Shown piece by piece: positions 1-5,510 of a DNA stretch of 10,383 nt (within the stretch, counting starts at the first letter, position 1; every line of letters starts with the position of its first letter). A program made the position numbers and the translations under genes. Under the pieces are notes generated by a model. The model did no database searches and was not told the origin of the DNA. It saw only the letters and a program-made list of their open reading frames with translations. This DNA comes from Candidatus Komeilibacteria bacterium RIFCSPLOWO2_01_FULL_45_10. Its GTDB lineage: Bacteria; Patescibacteriota; Patescibacteriia; UBA1558; UBA10009. The stretch spans positions 3,037-13,419 of the forward strand of contig MHKL01000030.1 of NCBI GenBank assembly GCA_001818835.1. Direction: 5' to 3'.

Positions 1-537
1 CGCCTTGGCCACGGCCACCATATTTTCATTGGGTGAAACTTTGATAAAAACCGGCACTTTAGCCACAGCTTTAATGGCTTTGGTGATTTTTTCCGCCATT
101 TCCGGCGCATGCTGGCCGCCCATGGTGCCGTAGCCCGGCGTGTGCGGGCAGGAAAGGGGAATTTCAATGGCCGAGAATCCGCAGCCCTCAAGTTTTTCCC
201 AGACCTTTTTAAAATCATCTATGGTTTGCCCGATAATGCTGGCAATCACCGGTTCTTTAATAACCCCGCCTAGGCCGTTAAATTCTTCCTGGGCGCTTTC
301 TGCCCCCTGGTTGGCATAGCCCACGGCATTAAGCATGCCGGCTTCGTAAGTGACGATAATCGGCGAGGCATGACCCTTGCGGGGCAGGTAAGAAATTGAT
401 TTGGTCACTGTGCCCCCGGCCCCGTTATTAATGATGTTTTTAAGCGAGGCCTTGGTTACGCCTAAAATGCCCGAAGCCAGAATGGTCGGATTTTTTAGTT
501 CTATGCCAGCGATAATTGTTTTGAGATTAGTTGACAT
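1..537 (-). CDS. pyrD: Dihydroorotate dehydrogenase family protein (PyrD-like), C-terminal part outside window
   Basis: An FMN TIM-barrel enzyme of the class 1 DHODH family, which oxidises dihydroorotate to orotate in de novo pyrimidine synthesis (family knowledge). The first 179 codons are present and the frame is open to the window edge. Visible family marks are the N-terminal LKNPTILASGILG segment, GGTVTKSI, NAVGYANQG, the catalytic loop LSCPHTPGYG with the Cys base at residue 130, and VFIKVSPN. A Cys rather than Ser base makes it class 1. Odd points: the loop reads IPLSCPH where Lactococcus DHODA has NLSCPN, so two orotate-contacting Asn positions appear to be Pro and His. The substrate may therefore differ, or this may be a divergent lineage. 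It lies downstream of argH on the same strand. ATG is chosen as the first Met before the conserved strand; no Shine-Dalgarno sequence is seen. Family confidence is high, exact substrate moderate. Confidence 0.85.
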   Translation of the reverse strand, partial: MSTNLKTIIAGIELKNPTILASGILGVTKASLKNIINNGAGGTVTKSISYLPRKGHASPIIVTYEAGMLNAVGYANQGAESAQEEFNGLGGVIKEPVIASIIGQTIDDFKKVWEKLEGCGFSAIEIPLSCPHTPGYGTMGGQHAPEMAEKITKAIKAVAKVPVFIKVSPNENMVAVAKA

Positions 538-547
538 TTATGATAGG

Positions 548-678
548 GGAAAGCGTTTTGACCTCACTATGTCATTCTGAGCGTTAGCGAAGAATCCTAT
601 TGTTCTTTAGACGTCTAAACATCAAGGGGATCCTTCACTGTCGTTCAGGATGACAGTACAGGGGTCAAAACGCTTTCC
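548..678. repeat. 131-bp palindromic intergenic element
   Basis: Nearly the whole argH-pyrD spacer is one large inverted repeat centred near 613. The outer arms are a perfect 16-bp pair, GGAAAGCGTTTTGACC (548-563) and its complement (663-678). Inside are TGTCATTCTGA (570-580) against TCAGGATGACA (645-655), GAAGAATCC (589-597) against GGATCCTTC (628-636), and a perfect 14-bp palindrome TTTAGACGTCTAAA at the centre (606-619). Nested symmetric arms about one centre suggest a MITE- or REP-like element, not a simple terminator. The GTCATTCTGAGCG...GAAGAATC wording resembles a dispersed repeat I recall from many bacterial genomes (recollection, not checked). RNA read through it would form a long hairpin between argH and pyrD. 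Confidence 0.8.
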
Positions 679-683
679 TTATT

Positions 684-1970
684 TTATAGTGGTTTATCTA
701 TTTTATAGCCCTTAAGATTAAGATTGCCCGGACCGCCCAAAGAAACCACCTCTTTAATGGCTTTAACCGGATTAGGCACTTTTAATTTATGAAGATTTTC
801 CTTGATTTGCTGGTAAGCGTCCCTAAACGGCACGCCTTTCATCACTAATTTGTTGGCTTCGTGGTTGGCGAACATTTCCGGCGTCAAGGATTTTAGCAGC
901 GTTTTTTTGTTGGGTTTGATGCCGTTCATCACCAAAGCGGCGATTTCCAAACTGCGTCTCGTAATGCCTAAGCCCTTAATCAGCGGCTCTTTGGTCAGCT
1001 GGGTATCGCGGTTGTATCCGGAAATCAGGTTTTTGGTAATGTCTTTAACCTGGGTTTGCAAAGCCACAATCACGTTAACGTTGCTTCTGATTATTTCAAA
1101 AACATCCGGATTCCTTTTTTGCGGCATAATGGAACTGCCGGTGGTGAATTCCCAGGGCAGATGGAAAAAGTTAAACTCCGGCGTGGTAAACCAGATCATT
1201 TCGTTGGCCAATCTTCCCAAGGTCATCATAATCTGGGTGCAGACGGCCAAAATGTAACTTTCGGTTTTGCCGCGGGAATTGACGGCGTAAATGGAATTCA
1301 CCTGCGTCCGTTTGAATTTAAGCAGTTTGGTGGTTAACTTGCGGTCCAGATTAAAATTAACGCCAAAGCCGGCGGCCGCGCCCAAGGGATTCTGGTCGTT
1401 TAAGCGGTAGGCCGATTCCAAGAGCGCGTGATCGTCTATTAATTCTTCCAAATAAGCGGCGGCCCAGTGGCCAACCGAGGAAGGCATGGCCCGCCGAGTA
1501 TGGGTATAGCCGGGCATGGGTATAAATTGGTATTTTTTTGCCATCTTCAAAAAAACCTTTTCCATTTTAATCAACTCATCACTCACCTGTTTTAGTTTTT
1601 TGCGGGCATAGAGGCGGGTGGCCACCAAAACCTGGTCGTTTCTAGAACGCCCGGTGTGGATTTTTTTGCCCAAAGGCCCGAGTTTGTTAATCAAGTAATT
1701 TTCAATGGCCGTGTGGCAGTCCTCATCCTCCAGTTTGATGGTAAATTTCCCCTGCCCATGGAGCTTTAAGATTTCTTTCAGCCCGGCCGTTAATTTTTTA
1801 AATTCGCTTGGCGTTACCACTTTTAACTTTAAAAGCGCGCGGGCATGGGCGAGCGAGGCCTCAATATCATAAGGCAAAAGCCGCATGTCCAGGATGTAGT
1901 CGTTGCCGACCGTGTATTTTTCCACCAAGGGATGGATTTTAGTTGATTTGGTCTGCCAGATTTTAGTCAT
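684..1970 (-). CDS. argH: Argininosuccinate lyase
   Basis: Splits argininosuccinate into arginine and fumarate, the last step of arginine synthesis; a cytosolic homotetramer of the fumarase/aspartase superfamily. The 428 residues are slightly short for ArgH (about 450-470). In order: HTGRSRNDQV (residues 105-114), MPGYTHTRRAMPSSVGHW (152-169, with the catalytic His at 157), NPLGAAAGFG (194-203), and the superfamily signature GSSIMPQKRN (278-287) holding the catalytic Ser. All key motifs are intact, so it should be active. The start ATG is the first in frame and gives the usual N-terminus. A TATAAT box (2003-2008) lies upstream but has no good -35, and there is no Shine-Dalgarno sequence. No other arginine gene is in the window, so it may act on imported intermediates or its partners may lie elsewhere. 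It is flanked on both sides by palindromic repeats. Confidence 0.95.
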   Translation of the reverse strand: MTKIWQTKSTKIHPLVEKYTVGNDYILDMRLLPYDIEASLAHARALLKLKVVTPSEFKKLTAGLKEILKLHGQGKFTIKLEDEDCHTAIENYLINKLGPLGKKIHTGRSRNDQVLVATRLYARKKLKQVSDELIKMEKVFLKMAKKYQFIPMPGYTHTRRAMPSSVGHWAAAYLEELIDDHALLESAYRLNDQNPLGAAAGFGVNFNLDRKLTTKLLKFKRTQVNSIYAVNSRGKTESYILAVCTQIMMTLGRLANEMIWFTTPEFNFFHLPWEFTTGSSIMPQKRNPDVFEIIRSNVNVIVALQTQVKDITKNLISGYNRDTQLTKEPLIKGLGITRRSLEIAALVMNGIKPNKKTLLKSLTPEMFANHEANKLVMKGVPFRDAYQQIKENLHKLKVPNPVKAIKEVVSLGGPGNLNLKGYKIDKPL

Positions 1971-2014
1971 AAATTTGTAAGATGGTAAATTGATAATAAT
2001 TGATTATAGGCGCC

Positions 2015-2081
2015 AATAGTTCGCGAATAGCTCGCTAATATTTGCGTGTCATCCGCGGGCCATTCGCGAACTATTAGCGAG
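2015..2081. repeat. Intergenic inverted repeat with two competing stems
   Basis: Between the amidohydrolase and argH, AATAGTTCGCGAAT (2015-2028) is perfectly complementary to ATTCGCGAACTATT (2062-2075). A second perfect 10-bp pair, CTCGCTAATA (2031-2040) with TATTAGCGAG (2072-2081), overlaps the first right arm, so the two stems exclude each other. It is rich in CGCGAA/TTAGCGA words. It may be a dispersed repeat; other copies cannot be tested in this window. Confidence 0.7.
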
Positions 2082-2090
2082 GCATTGACG

Positions 2091-3062
2091 TTAACTTTCC
2101 AAAATTTTTCTCCCATTAACCGTGGCGATTTCCACCAACTTTTCAAAATCGTAAAAACGGCAGGCCTCCTGCAGCATTCGCAGTTCCGTCCACATGTCCG
2201 CGTCCACGAACGGCTGGTAAAAATCATAAACATTATCAACCCCTAAGCCGACGGTTATGCCCCGCTCAAGCATTTCCGGCACGTTGGCGATGGAGTTGTG
2301 GACCGGCGCCTGGTATTCATCAAGCTGCCTCATGCCCAAAGCGGCCGAAGGGCAGACCACCACACCCATACCGATATCCGCCATTTCCTTGTAAATCCGC
2401 TCGCGGTATTCTTTTACTTGAGCCGAAACTGAAATGGCGTGGACGGCCGTAACCCGGCCTTGATACCCGTATTTTTTGGTAAAATCAATCAGCATTTCAG
2501 TGTCGCGTTCTCGGGGATTGTTTTCCTGGTCAATGTGGACGTGGATTTTTTTATTTAAATTTTTGGCAATGGCGAACAAGTTGTCAAGATTTTTTTTGTC
2601 ATTAGGGCGGTCTTTGGAAGGCAAACCGCCGGCAATGTCGGCTTTAGCCGTAATTTCCTCATAAAGCTGCTTGGCTTTTTCATCAACTAATCCGCCCAAG
2701 GGCTGGGTAATGGTCAAAAGTTTTATTTTATCCTTATATTCTTCCTTAACCTTATTGGCCGCGTCAATGGCTTTGTGGCCGACGGCTTCGTAAGCGTCAA
2801 CAAAAGTGGCGGTCAGTTTGCATCCCTGCTCAATCAAAATATCCAGCGCCGTTTTAATCCTTTCTTCAATCTGTTCCTGGGTGGAACTTCTTTTGATGTC
2901 GTCCGACATCAGCCACTTCTGCTCCATATCCACCAGGGATTTATCAAGCCCGTTGCGGGTAATGTAAAAGGCCTTGTCAAAATGAGCGTGACAGTTGACA
3001 AAGCCGCCCGCTTGCTTGACGGCGTCAAGCAGCTGTTGTTTTAAGTTCCATTTTTGGTTCAT
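2091..3062 (-). CDS. Cytosine-deaminase-like metal-dependent amidohydrolase (barrel only)
   Basis: A metal-dependent TIM-barrel hydrolase of the CodA-like group, which removes ammonia from or hydrolyses cyclic amidines and amides; substrate unknown here. Metal-site residues by alignment with E. coli CodA are His25 and His27 (CHAHFDK), His176 (HVHID), His208 (TAVHAIS) and Asp276 (VGLGVDN). At CodA's catalytic Glu217 this protein has Gln179, followed by Glu180, so the proton shuttle may differ. It has 323 residues against about 420 for CodA: it starts directly at the first barrel strand and ends just after the last helix, lacking the flanking beta-sandwich. The ATG is the only sensible Met upstream of HxH, yet it immediately follows a terminator-like U-run. 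The next gene downstream is argH on the same strand. The amidohydrolase family is sure; cytosine deamination is only a guess. Confidence 0.85.
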   Translation of the reverse strand: MNQKWNLKQQLLDAVKQAGGFVNCHAHFDKAFYITRNGLDKSLVDMEQKWLMSDDIKRSSTQEQIEERIKTALDILIEQGCKLTATFVDAYEAVGHKAIDAANKVKEEYKDKIKLLTITQPLGGLVDEKAKQLYEEITAKADIAGGLPSKDRPNDKKNLDNLFAIAKNLNKKIHVHIDQENNPRERDTEMLIDFTKKYGYQGRVTAVHAISVSAQVKEYRERIYKEMADIGMGVVVCPSAALGMRQLDEYQAPVHNSIANVPEMLERGITVGLGVDNVYDFYQPFVDADMWTELRMLQEACRFYDFEKLVEIATVNGRKILES

Positions 3063-3087
3063 AAAAAAATACCGCCGGTTTGGCGGT
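3063..3087 (-). terminator. Intrinsic terminator or attenuator abutting the amidohydrolase start
   Basis: Read on the minus strand, ACCGCC-AAACC-GGCGGT forms a 6-bp stem followed by A and seven T residues, and then directly by the ATG. It can end the rpmF-nusB-rnc transcript. If the promoter at 3176-3204 is used, it would sit in the leader of the amidohydrolase mRNA and act as an attenuator. Confidence 0.7.
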
Positions 3088-3175
3088 TTAAAAATTTAAA
3101 ATATCTGTCCTTTCTGTCCAACGGCAGATTTTAAGAACGCGTGCTTGTTTACTAAGCATTCTAGGCATTTTCCTT

Positions 3176-3204
3176 AGCATATCTTATTTTTAAAATCGTG
3201 GCAA
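3176..3204 (-). promoter_or_regulatory. Putative sigma70-type promoter for the amidohydrolase
   Basis: Minus-strand TTGCCA (3199-3204), a 17-nt spacer and TATGCT (3176-3181), next to the 3' end of rnc. Transcription would start near 3169 and give a leader of about 107 nt that contains a duplicated GGACAGA and the terminator-like hairpin. Called from the sequence only. Confidence 0.5.
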
Positions 3205-3207
3205 GTT

Positions 3208-3897
3208 CTACCACCTCTTTTCCTTAAGAGCGTTTTCCGCGGCTTTCACCTGGGCTTCCTGCTTGCTGGTGCCTTCGCCCTCGGCCACTTTTTCTTCATT
3301 CAAGTACACGCCGACTCTAAAGAATCTTTTATGGTCAGGCCCGGATTCTTCTTCTACTTTGTAAATAGGGGTGATGCCGTAAAACTCCTGGGCTTTTTCC
3401 TGAAAGCGGCTTTTGGGGTCAAGATAAAGCTGGTTGGCCAAAACATAAGGCAGTTTAGCCAGAACCTGATCGGTAATGAATTTTTTGGCGGCTTTGATGC
3501 CTTTATCCATGTAAACGGCGCCGATAATCGCTTCCAGGGCGTTAGCCAGAATGTAGTTTCTGGCTTTGGGATTTTGATCTTGGGTTTCGCCTCGGCTTAA
3601 ATGCAGGTATTTTTCGATTTTTAGTGAAGTGGCGATTTCGGCCAGCATTTTGGAATTAACCAGAGAAGCGCGCCAGTTGGTCAGCTCGCCCTCGGGGTTG
3701 GGATAGGCGCGGAAAAGATGCTCGGTCACCACCAGTTCCAGAACGGCGTCCCCCAAAAATTCCAGCCGTTCATTGTGGTCCAGGGGGAAACTTTTATGCT
3801 CATTTAAATAAGAGCGGTGCACGACCGCGCTTTTCAGCAAATCCTGGTTTTTGAATTTTAAACCAAGATTTTTTTCCAGGGTTTTGAAATCATCCAT
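3208..3897 (-). CDS. rnc: Ribonuclease III
   Basis: An endonuclease for double-stranded RNA that matures rRNA precursors and regulates some mRNAs. Numbering is from the ATG (229 residues, normal length). The catalytic domain covers about 1-150 with the signature NERLEFLGDAVLE (42-54), where Glu46 and Asp50 bind metal; the second metal cluster is in LANALEAIIGAVYMD with Glu122. The C-terminal dsRNA-binding domain is about 160-228 (DPKSRFQE...GEGTSKQEAQVKAAENAL). Odd: where E. coli has Asp114 this protein has Asn119. A GTG 15 nt further upstream is also open, but it lies inside the GTGATAC repeat; the ATG gives the normal family N-terminus. It follows nusB on the same strand after a repeat-filled spacer. 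Confidence 0.95.
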   Translation of the reverse strand: MDDFKTLEKNLGLKFKNQDLLKSAVVHRSYLNEHKSFPLDHNERLEFLGDAVLELVVTEHLFRAYPNPEGELTNWRASLVNSKMLAEIATSLKIEKYLHLSRGETQDQNPKARNYILANALEAIIGAVYMDKGIKAAKKFITDQVLAKLPYVLANQLYLDPKSRFQEKAQEFYGITPIYKVEEESGPDHKRFFRVGVYLNEEKVAEGEGTSKQEAQVKAAENALKEKRW

Positions 3898-3902
3898 AGG
3901 TT

Positions 3903-3972
3903 CACGTATCACGTATCACATAGCACGTATCATCTGATTCTCAAATACGTGGTACATGATATGTGATAGATG
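3903..3972. repeat. Heptad tandem repeat forming a 28-nt imperfect inverted repeat
   Basis: ACGTATC units (3904-3910, 3911-3917, a variant 3918-3924, 3925-3931) form the left arm 3903-3930. The right arm 3945-3972 matches its complement at 22 of 28 positions, with a 14-nt loop. It fills most of the nusB-rnc spacer and ends a few bases before the rnc start codon, so a folded transcript would place a hairpin just 5' of the start. Confidence 0.75.
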
Positions 3973-4006
3973 TTAATGATAGATTAAGGTTATTTAATTT
4001 TTAATT

Positions 4007-4867
4007 TTAACTAATACCCAATTTCTTTAAGGCGGCGTTAAAAATTTCTTTGGCGTTTTCGTAGCCGATGATTTTTAAGGCCTCTTCGTCGGTCACCCAT
4101 TTGGCTTCTTTTATTTCCGGTTCCGTCACGGCCAAATCCTTTTCCGTTGTCTCTATTAAATAGTAGTAGACGGTTTTTGGCACCGGCCGCTTGTTAGGCG
4201 CGTTAATCTTAATGTCAATGTTGCCCAAAAAGCCGTGATTAGTCAGATGTTTGACGCCGATCTCCTCGGTAATTTCCCTTTTGGCCGCTTCTTCCTGGTT
4301 TTCGTTCTGTTCAATGTGGCCTTTGGGGAAAGTCCATTTGCCGTAAGCGTCCAGGACCAGGGCGAACCAGTATTGCTGATTTTCTTTTCTAAAAACCACG
4401 CCGCCGGCCGAAAATTCCCTTGCCATTTCGTTTTCAAATTCCTTTTTTTCGCCCGCCGCTTGCATATCCTTGAAAACGCTGCCCAAAACGCCGTTGATGA
4501 ACTTGCCCGAAGATTCGCCGCCGTATTTTTTTGCCAGCTCAATCGCTTCGTTAATGGCCACCTTAGGCGGGATGTCCGAAGCGTACTTCAGTTCATAGAT
4601 GCCGATTCTTAAAACATTCCGGTCAGTGGTGGTAATTTGCTCCAAAGGCCATTCCGGCGCGTAGCGGGTAATGAAGCCGTCAAGCTCTTTGATTTTTTGG
4701 GTGACGCCGGTTGCTAGATTTTTGGAAAATCCCTGGTCGTCAAAATCAGGGGCAAATTCCTTTTGGTTATGCTCCAAAACCTGATAAATGTTTTCCTGTT
4801 GGCCGTTAAAGTCCCACTGAAAAAGCGCCTGCAAAACCAAGGTTCTGGCCAGATGGCGGTTAGACAT
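4007..4867 (-). CDS. nusB: NusB - NUDIX hydrolase fusion protein
   Basis: One continuous frame holds two domains (numbering from the ATG, 286 residues). Residues 1 to about 135 are NusB, the antitermination factor that binds boxA RNA with S10 during rRNA transcription: MSNRHLARTLVLQALFQWDF at the start, TTTDRNVLRIGIYELKY, and AINEAIELAKKYGGESSGKFINGVLGSV. After a charged linker, residues about 150-282 are a NUDIX hydrolase with a perfect Nudix box, G183 to V205 (GX5EX7REUXEEXGU, DNA 4253-4321), preceded by WTFPKGHIE as in Ap4A/MutT-type enzymes. NusB alone is normally about 140 residues. A TTG 15 nt upstream is open, but the ATG matches the usual NusB N-terminus. It lies 18 nt after rpmF, hence probably cotranscribed. 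An internal ATG (4424-4426) could give the NUDIX part alone, but no convincing ribosome site precedes it. The NUDIX substrate is unknown. Confidence 0.93.
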   Translation of the reverse strand: MSNRHLARTLVLQALFQWDFNGQQENIYQVLEHNQKEFAPDFDDQGFSKNLATGVTQKIKELDGFITRYAPEWPLEQITTTDRNVLRIGIYELKYASDIPPKVAINEAIELAKKYGGESSGKFINGVLGSVFKDMQAAGEKKEFENEMAREFSAGGVVFRKENQQYWFALVLDAYGKWTFPKGHIEQNENQEEAAKREITEEIGVKHLTNHGFLGNIDIKINAPNKRPVPKTVYYYLIETTEKDLAVTEPEIKEAKWVTDEEALKIIGYENAKEIFNAALKKLGIS

Positions 4868-4885
4868 ATAAGAAAATTTCAAATT

Positions 4886-5086
4886 TTACTTTTTCTTTTT
4901 CTCCGTTTTTGATTTTATTTTAACCACTTCCCGTCCCTTGTAGTAGCCGCAAGAAGAACAGGCATGGTGGGGGCGGATGGGGTCCTGGCATTTGGGACAG
5001 CGGTTAACCGGCCCGGTTTTTAAGGCAAAATGAGCCGCCCTTCTTCTTTTTGATGAGCTGGTGTTTCGATGTGATGGTAAACCCAT
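4886..5086 (-). CDS. rpmF: 50S ribosomal protein L32
   Basis: A small zinc-ribbon protein of the large ribosomal subunit. At 66 residues it has the usual size. The N-terminus GLPSHRNTSSSKRRRAAHFAL is the basic L32 tail, and Cys30/Cys33 (RCPKC) with Cys43/Cys46 (CSSCGYYKGREVV) form an intact four-Cys zinc site, so this is the Zn-bound form. It ends in a lysine-rich tail. It is the first gene of the rpmF-nusB/NUDIX-rnc group, has its own strong promoter, and has a leader of about 55 nt containing TAGTTAT repeats but no Shine-Dalgarno sequence. Confidence 0.96.
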   Translation of the reverse strand: MGLPSHRNTSSSKRRRAAHFALKTGPVNRCPKCQDPIRPHHACSSCGYYKGREVVKIKSKTEKKKK

Positions 5087-5148
5087 ATTTGGTTATTCGT
5101 AATTAGTTATTAGTTATTTGTGAATTAGGCGTTGTTAAATTTGGTAAT

Positions 5149-5177
5149 AGTATAGAGAAATAGGGGATTTTTGTCAA
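5149..5177 (-). promoter_or_regulatory. Strong sigma70-type promoter of the rpmF operon
   Basis: Minus-strand TTGACA (5172-5177), a 17-nt spacer and TATACT (5149-5154). Predicted start near 5142, about 55 nt before the rpmF ATG. It faces away from the RNA promoter at 5201-5229, with 23 nt between the two -35 boxes. Confidence 0.8.
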
Positions 5178-5200
5178 GAATTTGGTCATTTTTACGGGCC

Positions 5201-5229
5201 TTGACAAGGGTCTTGGGTTATGTTAAGAT
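5201..5229 (+). promoter_or_regulatory. Strong extended -10 promoter of a non-coding RNA
   Basis: Perfect TTGACA (5201-5206), a 17-nt spacer and TAAGAT (5224-5229), with the TGn extension (5221-5223). No protein gene follows on this strand before the terminator at 5401, so it should drive a short stand-alone RNA starting near 5236. Confidence 0.82.
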
Positions 5230-5235
5230 GATCTG

Positions 5236-5424
5236 TTTTAGTTCTAGGTCTAGCATCCTAGAATTGATGCTGTTTTGAGTTCTGCGTCCACGACAAGCAT
5301 GGGGATTATTGTCAGCGCCCTTAATCTGGCTTCCCTTCGGGGCTTGCTCGATTGGTGCTATCAATAATTTTCTTGGACGCAGTATTGAGGACAGCAGCCC
5401 ACCCCGTATTTTGCGGGGTTTTTG
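5236..5424 (+). ncRNA. Structured small RNA, rod-shaped, possibly 6S-like
   Basis: It is bounded by a strong promoter and an intrinsic terminator, about 190 nt. Helices traced by hand: a 5' hairpin TTCTAGG (5242-5248)/CCTAGAA (5257-5263); closing stem 5268-5276/5388-5396; a perfect 9-bp CTGCGTCCA (5282-5290)/TGGACGCAG (5374-5382); an asymmetric internal bubble (12 nt against 3 nt); ATTATTG (5305-5311)/CAATAAT (5362-5368); AGCGCC (5314-5319)/GGTGCT (5354-5359); AATC/GATT; and a CCC-UUCG-GGG apical hairpin (5333-5342). Together they make one long interrupted rod of about 130 nt, the shape of 6S RNA, which binds RNA polymerase through a central bubble. No primary-sequence signature of 6S, SRP RNA, RNase P or tmRNA was recognised, so the identity is inference. 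That it is an RNA gene is well supported; that it is 6S is a low-confidence hypothesis. Confidence 0.72.
5401..5424 (+). terminator. Intrinsic terminator of the small RNA
   Basis: CCCCG (5402-5406) and CGGGG (5414-5418) form a GC-only stem extended by an A-T pair, with a 7-nt loop and a T-run 5419-5423, then GTTTT. Confidence 0.88.
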
Positions 5425-5431
5425 TTTTATC

Positions 5432-5493
5432 TAACAAGATACAAATTCCCCGCCTGCCACGCTTGCGCTAGCTGGCGGGCAGGTAACTTGTTA
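5432..5493. repeat. Dispersed palindromic repeat, copy 1 (intergenic)
   Basis: The outer arms TAACAAG (5432-5438) and CTTGTTA (5487-5493) enclose CCCGCCTGCCA (5449-5459) against TGGCGGGCAGG (5473-5483), which pair at 9 of 11 positions plus one G-T wobble. ACAAATTCCCCGCCTGCCA (5441-5459) and TGGCGGGCAGG recur exactly inside tsaD, at 8404-8422 and 8443-8453. It lies just past the vanW stop; without a T-run on the minus strand it is not a typical terminator. Confidence 0.8.
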
Positions 5494-5510
5494 TTTGTTT
5501 TTGGAAATTA

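Noticed and set aside
850..1337. Plus-strand open frames opposite argH, and similar ones opposite rnc, nusB, vanW and tsaD
   Set aside because: They are antisense shadows of well-conserved genes, without family motifs or start signals.
3898..3912. Upstream GTG start for RNase III
   Set aside because: It lies inside the GTGATAC repeat and adds five residues not typical of the family; the ATG at 3895-3897 fits better.
5299..5367. A 22-codon open frame (starts MGIIVSALN) inside the putative small RNA
   Set aside because: The same bases form paired helices of the rod, no ribosome site precedes the ATG, and no family is recognised; a chance frame is more likely.
5432..5493. Terminator for vanW
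   Set aside because: The palindrome has no T-run on the minus strand and is a copy of a repeat also found inside tsaD, so a dispersed element is the better reading.
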